Counted from the first letter of the stretch, positions 16,008 through 26,164 are shown. The stretch: DNA of 64,000 nt from Saccharopolyspora hirsuta (GCF_008630535.1 NZ_VWPH01000002.1:372001-436000), one strand, 5' to 3'. Program-made: numbers and translations. Notes: generated by a model not told the origin, from the letters alone.

Positions 16008-16886
16008 GTGGGTGTGCGAATCGACCTGCACACGCATTCCACCGAGTCCGACGGCACCGACACCCCGGCTGAGCTGGTGGCGACCGCCGTCGCGGCCGGG
16101 CTGGACGCCATCGCGATCACCGACCACGACACCACCGCGGGCTGGGCCGAGGCCGAGCGCGCGGTGCGCCAGCTCGGGCAGCCGGGCCGGTTCCGGCTGG
16201 TGCCGGGGGCGGAGCTCTCCTGCTCGTGCCCGGACGGGAACGGCCGGACGATCACCGTGCACCTGCTGGCGTACCTGTTCGACCCGGAGTCGGCGGCGCT
16301 CGTCGCCGAGCAGTCGCGGCTGCGCGCGGAGCGGCGGGTGCGGTTGCACGAGATGGCCCGGCACATGGCCGCCGACGGCTTCCCGATCGACCCGGACGAG
16401 CTGATGGCCGGGCTGCCGCCGGACTCGCCGGGCGGCCGCCCGCACCTGGCGCGGGCCCTGGTCGAGGCGGGGACGGTGGCCAGCGTGGACGAGGCGTTCG
16501 CCCAGTACCTCGGCGGCAGCGGGCGGTACTACCTGCCGCGCACCGACACCCCGGTGCACCGCGCGATCGAGATGATCACCGAGGCCGGTGGGGCGACCGT
16601 GCTGGCGCACCCGTTCGCGACGGCTCGCGGCCCCGTGGTGACCGCGGAGGTCGTCGCGGAGCTGGCCGACCGCGGGTTGGCGGGCATCGAGATCGACCAC
16701 CCCGACCACGACCCCGCGACCCGCGAGCGGCTGCGCGGCCTGGCCGACGAGCTGGACCTGATCCCCACCGGCAGCAGCGACTACCACGGCACCAACAAGA
16801 CGATCCGGATCGGCCAGGAGACCACGCCGCCGGACTCGCTGGACCGGCTCGTCGACCGGTGCACCGGCAGCAAGGTGATCGGCTGA
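16008..16886 (+). CDS. PHP-domain phosphoesterase (YciV/RNase AM-like)
   Basis: The 292-residue protein has the four PHP metal-binding motifs: RIDLHTHSTESDG (about 4-16), AITDHDT (about 35-42), the HPFA strand (GGATVLAHPFATA, about 198-210) and the C-terminal TGSSDYHG (about 257-264). This order and length match the stand-alone PHP proteins that hydrolyse 3',5'-nucleoside bisphosphates or trim 5' RNA ends, with a trinuclear metal site. TAGGTC lies 6 nt before GTG 16008, suggesting a leaderless transcript; GTG 16014 is also possible. The next gene starts 47 nt downstream on the same strand. Confidence 0.85.
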   Translation: MGVRIDLHTHSTESDGTDTPAELVATAVAAGLDAIAITDHDTTAGWAEAERAVRQLGQPGRFRLVPGAELSCSCPDGNGRTITVHLLAYLFDPESAALVAEQSRLRAERRVRLHEMARHMAADGFPIDPDELMAGLPPDSPGGRPHLARALVEAGTVASVDEAFAQYLGGSGRYYLPRTDTPVHRAIEMITEAGGATVLAHPFATARGPVVTAEVVAELADRGLAGIEIDHPDHDPATRERLRGLADELDLIPTGSSDYHGTNKTIRIGQETTPPDSLDRLVDRCTGSKVIG

Positions 16887-16933
16887 GCGGGGTCGATCGA
16901 GGAGTAGCGGTAAAACTGCGTACTGTGGGGCGC

Positions 16934-17767
16934 GTGCAAGGGCAGCTAGGTCTCGAGGGAATTCCCGGCAAGTTGGTGCGGGTGACTCCTGCGCGCCTCT
17001 CGACCTGGCAGCAGTGCCCGCGCAAGTACCGCATGACCTACCTGGACCGGCCGACCCCGCCGCGCGCCGGTGCCCGGGCGAACGCCACCCTGGGCGCGGT
17101 GGTGCACAACGCGCTGAAGGCCTACTTCGACCTGCGCGTCGACCAGCGGTCTCCGGAGCGGGCTTCGGCGCTGGTGCGGGAGCACTGGAAGTCCGACGGG
17201 TTCTCCGGTCCGGAGCAGGCCGCCGAGTACCGGGCGCGCGCGCAGGAGTGGGTCGGCGGGTACGTGGCCGAGCTGCCCGAGGGGGAAGCCCCGCTCGCCG
17301 TCGAGCGGTGGGTGTCCGCGCCGGTCGGGTCGATCATCGCCGAGGGCCGCGTGGACCGCATCGACGAGCGGCACGGCGAGCTCGTGGTCGTCGACTACAA
17401 GACCGGCAGGTACGGGCTGCAGGTCGGCGACGCGCGGGACTCGCTGGCGCTGGGCCTCTACGCCCTGGCCGTGGGCAAGCAGTTCCACCGGACCTGCCGC
17501 CGGGTCGAGCTGCACCACCTGCCCACCGGAACCGTCGCGAGCTGGGAGCACACCGAGGAATCGCTGGCCGAGCTGCGGGTTCGGGCCGAGCAGCTGGCCG
17601 CGGAGTTCCAGAGCGCCACCGACGAGCTGGAGCTCGGTGGTGATCCGCAGGCGTTGTTCCCGGTGCGGACCGGGAAGCACTGCTCGTGGTGCGATTTCCG
17701 GGCCCACTGCGCCGAGGGCGAGCAGGCGGCGCCGGATCTGCCGTCCTGGTCCGCGCTGGAAGCCTGA
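16934..17767 (+). CDS. RecB-family Fe-S nuclease (PD-(D/E)XK)
   Basis: The 277-residue protein is a stand-alone RecB-like nuclease. The N-terminal cysteine lies in STWQQCPRKYRMTYLD, a catalytic aspartate in AEGRVDRID and the core motif in VVVDYKTGRYG (about residues 151-161). A downstream helix (ALGLYALAV) provides the QxxxY-like element, and the C-terminus holds CSWCDFRAHC. The four cysteines would coordinate a [4Fe-4S] cluster that staples the nuclease lobe, as in AddB and Cas4. GTG 16934 is supported by TACTGT exactly 7 nt upstream, so a leaderless mRNA is likely. It overlaps the next gene by one base. The partner helicase, if any, is not adjacent; adnA lies 19 kb away. Confidence 0.88.
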   Translation: MQGQLGLEGIPGKLVRVTPARLSTWQQCPRKYRMTYLDRPTPPRAGARANATLGAVVHNALKAYFDLRVDQRSPERASALVREHWKSDGFSGPEQAAEYRARAQEWVGGYVAELPEGEAPLAVERWVSAPVGSIIAEGRVDRIDERHGELVVVDYKTGRYGLQVGDARDSLALGLYALAVGKQFHRTCRRVELHHLPTGTVASWEHTEESLAELRVRAEQLAAEFQSATDELELGGDPQALFPVRTGKHCSWCDFRAHCAEGEQAAPDLPSWSALEA

Positions 17768-18147
17768 TGAGCAGGCGAGCGGAGGAGTGGCGGCGCGGCG
17801 CGGAGCCGCGCCAGTACCGGACCCGACCGATCCCCGCCGCCGGGCGGGGACGGCACGCGCACCGACCGCCCGGCCGGGGCGGGAGCGCGATCAGCGGGGT
17901 GAGCGGGGCGCTGGCGGCCGGTTCCCTCGTGCTCGCGCTGGTGCTCGTCGGCGTGCAGTTCTGGGCGACCGGGGAGGGGCAGCAGGGGCCCGGGTTGCCT
18001 GCGGTGATCGCTCAGCTGATCACGTCGCTGGTGGCGTTGGCGGTGCAGTCGGTCGCCGACCGCCACCGCGGTATGACCGGTGGCCTGGCGACGCTGGTCG
18101 TGTTCGTGCTGGTGCTCGGATCGCTGTGGTTCTGGTGGTGGGCCTGA
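17767..18147 (+). CDS. Small membrane protein (126 aa)
   Basis: The ATG overlaps the TGA of the nuclease gene, so the two are translationally coupled. The first ~45 residues are Arg/Pro/Gly-rich and cytoplasmic. Three hydrophobic stretches follow (about residues 46-68, 77-95 and 100-126), the last ending in FWWWA at the very C-terminus. I recognise no family. Coupling to a DNA nuclease gene is curious but may be coincidental. Confidence 0.7.
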   Translation: MSRRAEEWRRGAEPRQYRTRPIPAAGRGRHAHRPPGRGGSAISGVSGALAAGSLVLALVLVGVQFWATGEGQQGPGLPAVIAQLITSLVALAVQSVADRHRGMTGGLATLVVFVLVLGSLWFWWWA

Positions 18148-18261
18148 GGGCTCGTGCAGGTGGCGGCACGTGCGTACTTGGGCGTTATAGCACCAGAAAG
18201 TGCTCACGGGGCGCGGTCGGCGGAACGTGCCGCCGGGCGTGCGGAGCAGTGGTGGGCCTGA

Positions 18262-19473
18262 TCAGCGCAGGGCGACGAGGGTGTTGCCGCGCTGCTCGAG
18301 GACGACCGGGCCGACCGCGTTGAGCTGCACCGGGCCGGTGTGCCCGGCGCGGTCCACCGGGATCACCCGCTCCCGGGCGCCGGTGGCGGGGTCGAGCACG
18401 GCGAGCCCCTCCGGCACCGGGACCAGCAGCTTGCCGCCGAATCCGACGCCCGGTCCGAGGGTGTCCGGGGCGGTCCACAGCGGGGTCAGCGTGGCCGGGT
18501 CGAGGGCGACGGTGTCCGCGCCGGTGTGCCAGTAGATCCGGTCCGCGGTGGTGGTGGTCGCCTCGACCTGCACGTTCGCCCGGAAGTCCGGGGTGCCGAC
18601 GCGGACCGGGTAGTGCGCCACCTCGCGGCCGCTGCTGTCCAGCACCACCACCGCGGAGTGGTCGCGCTCGACCACCGCGACGTGCTTGTCGGTGACCGCG
18701 ACGACCCCGGCCGAAGCGCTGCCGAGCCCGACGCTGAGGACTTCCTCCGGCTTCTCGTCGTCCTCCGGCTTGGTCTTGACGACGGTGATCCGGCCCAGCT
18801 CCCGGGGGCAGTTCTCCACCACCGCGGTGCGCTCGTCGCCGACCGCGATGGAGGAGTACGTGCAGTCCGGGCGCTTCATGTTGTTGTCCGGGTTCTTGAT
18901 GGCGGGCGGGATGCCGAACTGCTGGGTGCGCACCAGGTCGGAGCGCCACGACTCGAAGGTCCGCTGCCCGGTGGCGGTCACGTAGGTGCCGTCGGAGAGC
19001 AGCTGGGTGCCCAGCTCGGCGTCGCCGTTGCGCTGCGGCCCCCGGACACCGGTCGGCCCGCGCAGGGAAGTGGTCTCGCTGCAGTTGAGCGACTTGCGGA
19101 AGACCGCGATCGCCCGGTCCCACTCGCCGCCGACCGTGCACAGCGGGATGTCGCGCGCGTAGCGCCAGGCGACCTCGCCGGTCAGCGGATCGCGCCCGAG
19201 CACCTCGTTGCCCGCCCCGGTCACCGCCGCCGGACCGGCGACCACCGGCACCGGGGTGGCGGGGCTCGGTGCCCGCCACGCCTCGGTCAGAGTCGCGGGA
19301 ACCCCCTCAGCCGCGGGAGGTTCCGGCAGCGGTCGCGCGGCGACCTCGGAAACGGTGGCCCGGGCGTCGCTGTTGAACCACAGCACGGTCCCGGTGACGA
19401 CCACGGCCACCGCGATCAGCGCCACCACGACGAGGTCGGTACGCGTACGCCGCTCCGGCCGGACCACCATCAC
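18262..19473 (-). CDS. Membrane-anchored PQQ-like beta-propeller protein (Rv3212-like)
   Basis: The protein is 403 residues. A single membrane helix (about residues 13-31, DLVVVALIAVAVVVTGTVL) anchors an extracellular beta-propeller made of WD/PQQ-like blades (EVLGRDPLTGEVAWRYARD, TVALDPATLTPLWTAPD, LAVLDPATGARERVIPVD). Four cysteines may pair. Its position next to a RhlE-type helicase and a ferritin-like gene matches Rv3212 in M. tuberculosis, an uncharacterised conserved protein. No enzyme active site is visible, so a scaffold or binding role is likeliest. GAGGAG precedes the two adjacent ATGs; the second is equally good. Confidence 0.8.
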   Translation of the reverse strand: MMVVRPERRTRTDLVVVALIAVAVVVTGTVLWFNSDARATVSEVAARPLPEPPAAEGVPATLTEAWRAPSPATPVPVVAGPAAVTGAGNEVLGRDPLTGEVAWRYARDIPLCTVGGEWDRAIAVFRKSLNCSETTSLRGPTGVRGPQRNGDAELGTQLLSDGTYVTATGQRTFESWRSDLVRTQQFGIPPAIKNPDNNMKRPDCTYSSIAVGDERTAVVENCPRELGRITVVKTKPEDDEKPEEVLSVGLGSASAGVVAVTDKHVAVVERDHSAVVVLDSSGREVAHYPVRVGTPDFRANVQVEATTTTADRIYWHTGADTVALDPATLTPLWTAPDTLGPGVGFGGKLLVPVPEGLAVLDPATGARERVIPVDRAGHTGPVQLNAVGPVVLEQRGNTLVALR

Positions 19474-19596
19474 TCCTCAGCAAGGCGAGCTCTTTCCGGA
19501 GGCGAGCTTAGAAGGTGAGCGGATCGTTCTGCGTGGCGGTGCGGCAGCGGCCTGGATGGCGATCTCGCGCGAAACCGCCATCCTCGCGGCCTCCCC

Positions 19597-21246
<1,650 letters not shown>

Positions 21247-21676
21247 GATCGCCTCTCTCGGTACCTGCGCGCTCGCGTCCCGGTTCGGGCCGATCCGTGG
21301 CGACGTCCTCCCGGCACCGCGGCCTGCTGCTGCCAGCCGCTCGCTGTGCTCGTGGTCACCGACGTGATGATGCGCGCCTCTGTTCGCTCAGCGGTTGACC
21401 GCTGTGGTTCGTTCCTCTCGGCGTCGCGTGCGCCAAAGCCGGCGTGCGATCTCACGTGGGCCGCGTTCGCGCCGGCAGTGGTCCGGGGCCGTCCCGGTCG
21501 GGCGTTCGCGCCCGGATCGTGACGTTCGGGGAGCCAGCCCCGCGGTGTTCGACCGGTCCCGACCGGTGCCCGCCCGCTGGACGCCGAAGCTCCTCCGCGG
21601 CCGAGGATACCTGTTCGACCGCTGTTCTCGCCGTGGTGCGTATAACTCGGGCGTGCCGCCGGTTAGGCTCACAGCC
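21247..21676. other. 430-nt divergent promoter region
   Basis: No convincing gene lies here. It separates the reverse-strand helicase from the forward ferritin-like gene. The helicase frame continues open to 21388 without a usual start. TAGGCT (21664-21669) lies 7 nt before the ferritin-like ATG and fits a -10 box of a leaderless gene. No long repeat or strong hairpin was seen. Confidence 0.5.
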
Positions 21677-22363
21677 ATGAGTGAGGCTGACCAGAGCACG
21701 GCGCTGCCCGGAGAAAGTGACGAGCGTTACTCGGAAGGCGTCGTGGATCTGCTGGCGGCGCTGGCCTACGGCGAGCTGACCGCGTTCGACCGCCTCGCCG
21801 AGGACGCGCGCACCGCGCCGACCCTGACCGGGCGCGCGGCGCTGGCCAGCATGGCGGCGGCGGAGATGGGGCACTACCGGCTGCTGGAGGAGCACCTGGC
21901 CGCGCGCGGGGTGTCGATCGGCGAGGTGATGCAGCCCTTCGTCGAGCCGTTCGAGGCGTTCAACGAGTCCACCGCGCCGCACTCGTGGCTGGAATCACTC
22001 GTCAAGGCCTACGTGGGTGACGGCCTGGCGGCCGACTTCTACCGCGAGGTCGCGGAGTGGCTGGACCCGACGACGCGCGAGCTGGTGCTCGCGGTGCTGG
22101 CCGACACCGGGCACTCGGCCTTCGCCGAGCGCGAGGTGCAGGCGGCCTGCGAGAACGACCGCACGCTGCGCGACAAGCTGACGCTGTGGGGTCGGCGCCT
22201 GCTGGGCGAGGCGATCATGCAGGCGCAGCGGGTGGTCGCCGAGCGCGACGCGCTCGCCGAGCTGATCATCAAGGGCTCGGGCGACCTGACCGGCATCGGC
22301 GCGCTGTTCCGCCGCCTGCAGAGCAACCACTCCAAGCGGATGGACCGGCTGGGCCTGGGCTGA
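21677..22363 (+). CDS. Ferritin-like fold protein (MiaE-like helical bundle)
   Basis: The 228-residue, nearly all-helical protein has metal-ligand patterns of a ferritin-like bundle: a glutamate in [16 protein letters not shown], the pair [16 protein letters not shown] (ExxH), another glutamate in [10 protein letters not shown], and [13 protein letters not shown]. This layout resembles the MiaE-like branch, in which a diiron site hydroxylates a modified tRNA base, but many actinobacterial members have no known activity. The Rv3210c position next to RhlE supports orthology with that uncharacterised protein. TAGGCT 7 nt before the ATG suggests a leaderless transcript. Two palindromic repeats follow. 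Confidence 0.78.
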   Translation: MSEADQSTALPGESDERYSEGVVDLLAALAYGELTAFDRLAEDARTAPTLTGRAALASMAAAEMGHYRLLEEHLAARGVSIGEVMQPFVEPFEAFNESTAPHSWLESLVKAYVGDGLAADFYREVAEWLDPTTRELVLAVLADTGHSAFAEREVQAACENDRTLRDKLTLWGRRLLGEAIMQAQRVVAERDALAELIIKGSGDLTGIGALFRRLQSNHSKRMDRLGLG

Positions 22364-22384
22364 TCCGTCCCGCCGCGCACACCT

Positions 22385-22445
22385 GCGGTTTCAATTGAAA
22401 CTGCGGTCCGGCGTGGGTGGTGGTCGCGGTTTCAGTTGAAACTGC
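22385..22445. repeat. Pair of short palindromes, TTTCANNTGAAA family
   Basis: Two 20-nt dyads (22385-22404 and 22426-22445) share the GCGGTTTCA...TGAAACTGC frame and are separated by 21 nt. They lie between the ferritin-like and DUF3107 genes and belong to the same family as those near 1.9, 40.1 and 44.4 kb. Confidence 0.8.
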
Positions 22446-22573
22446 GGTCGACGGGGCCGTGGCCGCCGCGGGCGGTGGAATAGCGGCGCGGCGGGCTTCG
22501 TTGCCCGTAGTCGGCGCGGGCTGGGATAGCCTGACCACACCTATTGGAATCGAGTGCTCAACGGAGGTTCGGC

Positions 22574-22801
22574 GTGGAGGTCAAGATCGGCGTCGTGGAC
22601 AGCCCGCGCGAGCTGACGGTCGCCAGCGGACAGTCCCCCGAAGAGGTCGAGTCGCTGGTCGCCGACGCGCTGAAGAACGCTGAAGGCGTGCTGGCGCTGA
22701 CCGACGAGAAGGGGCGGCGCATCATCGTCCCGTCGACGAAGGTCGCCTACGTGGAGATCGGCCCGGCCGAGCTGCCGCGGGTCGGCTTCGGCGTCGGCTG
22801 A
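22574..22801 (+). CDS. DUF3107 protein (Rv3208A/TB9.4-like)
   Basis: The 75-residue protein begins VEVKIGVVDSPRELTVASGQ and has a central helix (PEEVESLVADALKNAEG) and a strand-rich end (GRRIIVPSTKVAYVEIG). This is the DUF3107 pattern, found next to a TetR gene and RhlE in mycobacteria (TB9.4, reported as a T-cell antigen). The function is unknown; the beta-alpha-beta-type fold suggests ligand binding or protein interaction. The GTG start has ACGGAGG 7 nt upstream. A good intrinsic terminator follows. Confidence 0.88.
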   Translation: MEVKIGVVDSPRELTVASGQSPEEVESLVADALKNAEGVLALTDEKGRRIIVPSTKVAYVEIGPAELPRVGFGVG

Positions 22802-22847
22802 TCGCGGCGATTCCGTCCTGCGGACGCAGGACCTGGATCGAGGTGGA

Positions 22848-22876
22848 GGGCACCTCCCGGCAACCGGGAGGTGCCC
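22848..22876 (+). terminator. Intrinsic terminator
   Basis: A perfect 13-bp stem (22848-22860 with 22864-22876) with a CAA triloop is followed by TTCGCGTTTTC. A smaller hairpin (GTCCTGCG/CGCAGGAC, 22815-22832) precedes it. It separates DUF3107 from the convergent DUF4873 gene. Confidence 0.85.
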
Positions 22877-22901
22877 TTCGCGTTTTCACCCGATCGGCGG
22901 G

Positions 22902-23210
22902 TCAGTCGTCCACTTCGGTCGGGATCGGGAACGGCGGGCGCCCGGTGCCCGTGATGCGGTAGCGGCCCCACGGGTCCGGGTCGGACAGGGTGCCCGGCGC
23001 TTCGCCGCCGGGCGTGCTGAGCAGCACCGGCGTCTTGCGGTTCGCGGCGAACTCGGCCACCTCGTCGTGCGCGGAGACGCGGCCGTACCAGTGGAACCGG
23101 CCGTCGATCGGCTGGAAGTGGCCGCGCAGCACCACCTCGACCGCGACCTCGCGGTCGTCGGTGCGCACCGTGGCCGGGCCGCGGTAGTCGTCCTCGTCGT
23201 GGTCAGCCAT
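22902..23210 (-). CDS. DUF4873 protein
   Basis: The 102-residue, beta-rich protein contains YRGPATVRTDDREVAVEVVL, GHFQPIDGRFHWYGRV and the C-terminal RYRITGTGRPPFPIP, which together fit DUF4873. That domain occurs alone or fused to flavin monooxygenases. Its start overlaps the end of the TetR gene by 8 nt, so the two are co-translated. It may be an accessory of an oxygenase, and the divergent AurF-like gene is the obvious candidate. This pairing is inferred from context only. Confidence 0.82.
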   Translation of the reverse strand: MADHDEDDYRGPATVRTDDREVAVEVVLRGHFQPIDGRFHWYGRVSAHDEVAEFAANRKTPVLLSTPGGEAPGTLSDPDPWGRYRITGTGRPPFPIPTEVDD

Positions 23211-23958
23211 GGTCGGCCTCCTCCTCGTCGGCTTCGGCGACCACGCGCAACCCGTGCTCGCCGATCTCCAGCGGTTCGTCGGGGTCGATCACCAGCCCGG
23301 CCGAGCGCAGCACGCCGTCGATGGCGTGCCAGATGATCTGCGCCAGGTAGTCGGTGAGGTCGCTGCGGCTCATCGACTGCCGGTCCAGCCACCAGTCGCC
23401 GCTGGCCTGCACCATCCCCACCACGCCGTGGCTCCAGACCTCGACCCCGCCGGAGTCCAGGCCGAGCAGCCGCAGGTACTCGCCGAGGATGCGGGACAGT
23501 GAGTTCGCGATCACCGTCTTCTCCGCCGAGACCGGGTCGCTGCGCACCGGCCGGTCGGCGAAGTCGCGCTGCACGACGAACCGGTACAGCTCCGGGTACT
23601 GCTCGATCGTCCCGAGGTAGGCGTCGAGCAGGCGGCGGATCCGCTGGTTCGGGCTGCCGCCCTCGTGGAACAGCGGTCGCAGCCGCTGCATGAGCAGCTC
23701 CGCGCCCCACTCGCCGACGGCGACGTAGAGGTCGCTCTTGTCGTGGAAGTGCCGGTAGAGCACCGGTTTGCTGACGCCCGCCTCGGCGGCGATGTCGTCC
23801 ATGCCGACCTCGGCGCCGTGCTTGCCGATCGCGCGGACCGTGGCCTCGACGAACTCGGCGCGTCTCGCCTCGCGGTGCTCGCGCCAGCGCTCCCGGCGGG
23901 CGTCGCCGCGTGCGCCGTCGCGCGGGACCGCCTTGACAGGTCGAGAGATGTGGCTCAC
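23203..23958 (-). CDS. TetR-family transcriptional regulator
   Basis: From GTG 23958 the protein has 251 residues. The N-terminal helix-turn-helix (FVEATVRAIGKHGAEVGMDD, then AAEAGVSKPVLYRHFHDKSD) is typical TetR; the rest is the helical ligand/dimer domain. It is divergent from the AurF-like oxygenase gene, with only 64 nt between starts, and an operator-like inverted repeat AGGTAAC-T-GTTACCT sits in that gap, overlapping where both promoters must be. It probably represses itself, the DUF4873 gene and the oxygenase until an unknown ligand binds. Confidence 0.88.
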   Translation of the reverse strand: MSHISRPVKAVPRDGARGDARRERWREHREARRAEFVEATVRAIGKHGAEVGMDDIAAEAGVSKPVLYRHFHDKSDLYVAVGEWGAELLMQRLRPLFHEGGSPNQRIRRLLDAYLGTIEQYPELYRFVVQRDFADRPVRSDPVSAEKTVIANSLSRILGEYLRLLGLDSGGVEVWSHGVVGMVQASGDWWLDRQSMSRSDLTDYLAQIIWHAIDGVLRSAGLVIDPDEPLEIGEHGLRVVAEADEEEADHG

Positions 23959-23960
23959 GC

Positions 23961-23989
23961 TACCTAAGGTAACTGTTACCTGAAGTAAC
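23961..23989. promoter_or_regulatory. TetR operator: overlapping inverted repeats
   Basis: The core AGGTAACTGTTACCT (23967-23981) is a perfect 7-1-7 dyad. Overlapping it are TACCTAAGGTA (23961-23971) and a second weaker dyad to the right (GTTACCTGAAGTAAC, 23975-23989). Three phased half-site pairs could load two dimers. It lies 2 nt before the TetR start and 34 nt before the AurF-like start, as expected for a repressor of a divergon. Confidence 0.75.
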
Positions 23990-24022
23990 ACGCAATGTGG
24001 CGGGCGAAAGGGTGATCGACGG

Positions 24023-24922
24023 ATGAGCAGGGCCTTGCAGGTCAACGACCGGGAGAAGACAGCCGGCAGACTGCTGAACTCGTCCGCCCGGAACAGCTAC
24101 GACCCGGAGGTCGACGTCGACTGGGACGCGCCGCTGGACGAGGGCAAGCCGTTCATCCCGTTCCACCGCAGCTCGCTCTACGGCACCGAGCTGTGGGACC
24201 GGCTCAGCGACGAGCAGCGCATCGAGCTCACCAAGCACGAGTTCGCCAGCATCGCCTCCAACGGCCTGTGGTTCGAGGTGCTGCTGATGCAGATGCTGCT
24301 CAAGGAGTTCTACGACTCCGACCCGCGCACCAACCACGCCCAGTACGCGCTGACCGAGGTGGCCGACGAGTGCCGCCACTCGACGATGTTCGCCAAGGCC
24401 GTCGACCGGGTCGGAGCCCCCGCCTACGGGCCGCTGCCGCTGCTCAAGCTCGGCGGTCGGATCCTGCCCGCGACCCTGCGCGGGCCGTCGGCGTACGCGT
24501 CCATCCTGGTCGCCGAGGAGATCCTGGACCGCTACCAGCGGGACCAGATGAACGACGAGAACGTCCAGCCGCTGGTGCGCATGATCAACCGCATCCACGT
24601 GCTGGAGGAGGCCCGGCACGTCACCTTCGCGCGCGAGGAGGTGGTGCGCCGGATGGCCGAGTGCAACGCCGCGGAGCGCGCCTACCACCAGTTCTGGACC
24701 GCGCTGGTGTCGTACTTCATCTGCTTCAGCCTGATCAACCCGCACGTCTACAAGGCGGTCGGGATCCGTCCCAGGGACGGGATGGAGGCGGCCTGGCGGA
24801 ACCCGAACTGGCAGGACACCCTGCACTGGGGCGGCGAGAAGATCATGTCGTTCCTGCAGGAGGCCGGGCTGGTCGGCAAGCCGGGCATGTACTGGTGGAA
24901 GAAGGCCTACCTGATCCGATGA
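24023..24922 (+). CDS. AurF-like diiron oxygenase
   Basis: The 299-residue helical protein has two ExxxH/ExxH-type iron ligand sets: EVADECRHSTMFAKAVD (about 112-128) and VLEEARHVTFAREEVVRR (about 193-210), plus earlier glutamates in LTKHEFASIASNGLWFEVLL. The arrangement matches the AurF family, which includes p-aminobenzoate N-oxygenase and lipid-modifying relatives. The substrate is unknown. It is divergent from a TetR gene with a clear shared operator and may work with DUF4873. No natural-product cluster surrounds it. ATG 24023 has no strong ribosome site. Confidence 0.85.
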   Translation: MSRALQVNDREKTAGRLLNSSARNSYDPEVDVDWDAPLDEGKPFIPFHRSSLYGTELWDRLSDEQRIELTKHEFASIASNGLWFEVLLMQMLLKEFYDSDPRTNHAQYALTEVADECRHSTMFAKAVDRVGAPAYGPLPLLKLGGRILPATLRGPSAYASILVAEEILDRYQRDQMNDENVQPLVRMINRIHVLEEARHVTFAREEVVRRMAECNAAERAYHQFWTALVSYFICFSLINPHVYKAVGIRPRDGMEAAWRNPNWQDTLHWGGEKIMSFLQEAGLVGKPGMYWWKKAYLIR

Positions 24923-24927
24923 CGGTT

Positions 24928-25157
24928 TCCGGCTCGTCCTGCGAAGCGGTGCGGGTAGCGGAACCTCGGACGCCGCCTGGCTGCGGGACCCCGTTCTCAT
25001 GCATGCCCCCAATGCACGGCGAACGGGCTGTCCTCGCCAGGCGACGTCTGGGAACCCGCGGCGGTGCCGGTTGCGCGGGTGGGCCCGAAAGCGCCTGGCG
25101 GCGCTCGGCGACGGTTCCGCGGCCAAACGGCCCCGAGCGCCGCGGCTGCGGTTGCTG
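24928..25157 (+). repeat. Dispersed intergenic repeat, copy B
   Basis: This non-coding stretch lies between the AurF-like and hydrolase genes. 24928-24995 shares the GTAGCGGAACCTC block with 2054-2125 and the reverse of 26255-26327. 25052-25083 matches 2210-2241 with a single mismatch in 32 nt. Both copies A and B end with a CGCGGCTGCGG block. It carries inverted repeats such as GCATGCCCCCAATGCACG (24999-25018). Confidence 0.6.
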
Positions 25158-25163
25158 ACCAGG

Positions 25164-26093
25164 ATGAACAGACTGGAAATGACGGGAGCGAACTTGCAGA
25201 CCACGACCGCCGACGAGTTCACCACCAGCGACGGCGCCCGGCTGCGCGTCGTCGAGGAAGGACCGGCCGACGCGCCCGTCACCGTCGTGCTCGTGCACGG
25301 CTGGACGCTGACCAAGCACACCTGGGACCGGGTGGCGACCGGGCTGCCGAAGGCGGCCGGGGTCGAGGTGCGCACGCTGCGGTACGACCTGCGCGGGCAC
25401 GGCGAGAGCGAACCGGCGGCGCCGGGCAGCGCGACCATCCGGCGCTGCGCGGACGACCTGGCGGAGCTGATCGAGCAGCGGGTCCCGGTCGGGCCGGTGG
25501 TGCTGGCCGGGCACTCGATGGGCGGCATGACGATCATGGCGCTGGCCGAGCAGCACCCGGAGCTGGTCCAGCAGCGCGTCGCCGGGGTGGCCCTGGTGGC
25601 GACCTCCGGCGGCGATCTGGCGGCACCGACCCTCGGCCTGCCCGGCCCGGTCGCGGCGCTGGCCAACCGAGGGGAGCGGGTGGTGCGCAAGCGGCTCGCG
25701 GCGGCCCGCGGGAAGCGGCTGGCCCCGCAGTCGTCCTGGCTGCGGCCGGGCATGCGCTGGCTGCTGTTCGGGACCGGCGCGGACGCGGCCGACGTGGCCG
25801 TCACCGCGGACTGGGTGGCGGCCTGCAACCCGGCGAACATGGCCGCCTACCGCGAGGCGCTGGCCGAGCACGAGCGGATCGGCGCGCTGGCCGCCCTGCG
25901 GTCCATCCCGACCGTGGTGCTCTCCGGGCTGGCCGACCGGCTCACCCCGCACACCCACTCGCGGCGCATCGCCGAGGCGCTGCCCGACGCGAAGCTGCTG
26001 ATCTACGCGGGGGCGGGCCACATGCTCCCGCTGGAGCGGTCGGTGGAGGTCACGGACCGCATCGCCGAGCTCGTCACCCGAGCCGCCCGCTGA
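25164..26093 (+). CDS. Alpha/beta hydrolase (LipV/Rv3203-like)
   Basis: The protein has 309 residues from ATG 25164. The fold is a standard alpha/beta hydrolase: oxyanion-region VLVHGWTLTKHTWDRV (HGW), nucleophile elbow AGHSMGGMT (Ser near 121), a lid region of about residues 155-225, the acid near VLSGLADRLTP, and the catalytic histidine in AGAGHMLPLERS. Relatives include esterases and lipases such as LipV. The substrate is undetermined. ATG 25179 or TTG 25194 (GGGAG 7 nt upstream) are possible starts. It sits between two intergenic repeats; a 46-nt perfect palindrome follows its stop by 20 nt. Confidence 0.85.
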   Translation: MNRLEMTGANLQTTTADEFTTSDGARLRVVEEGPADAPVTVVLVHGWTLTKHTWDRVATGLPKAAGVEVRTLRYDLRGHGESEPAAPGSATIRRCADDLAELIEQRVPVGPVVLAGHSMGGMTIMALAEQHPELVQQRVAGVALVATSGGDLAAPTLGLPGPVAALANRGERVVRKRLAAARGKRLAPQSSWLRPGMRWLLFGTGADAADVAVTADWVAACNPANMAAYREALAEHERIGALAALRSIPTVVLSGLADRLTPHTHSRRIAEALPDAKLLIYAGAGHMLPLERSVEVTDRIAELVTRAAR

Positions 26094-26113
26094 CGCGCGG
26101 GGACCCGGGGGAT

Positions 26114-26159
26114 CGCGATTTCAATGGAAATCGGACGTCCGATTTCCATTGAAATCGCG
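26114..26159. repeat. Perfect 46-nt palindrome
   Basis: The sequence reads identically on both strands over 46 nt (arms 26114-26136 and 26137-26159, centre ACGT). It contains the TTTCAATGGAAA core of the repeat family twice, as do 2318-2361 and 40262-40307. Lying after the hydrolase stop, it could form a cruciform or a very stable RNA hairpin. Confidence 0.85.
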
Positions 26160-26164
26160 GGGTC

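Noticed and set aside
18148..18261. Hairpin AGCAC...GTGCT near 18.19-18.21 kb as a terminator
   Set aside because: The stem is only 5 bp and not placed at a clear transcript end.
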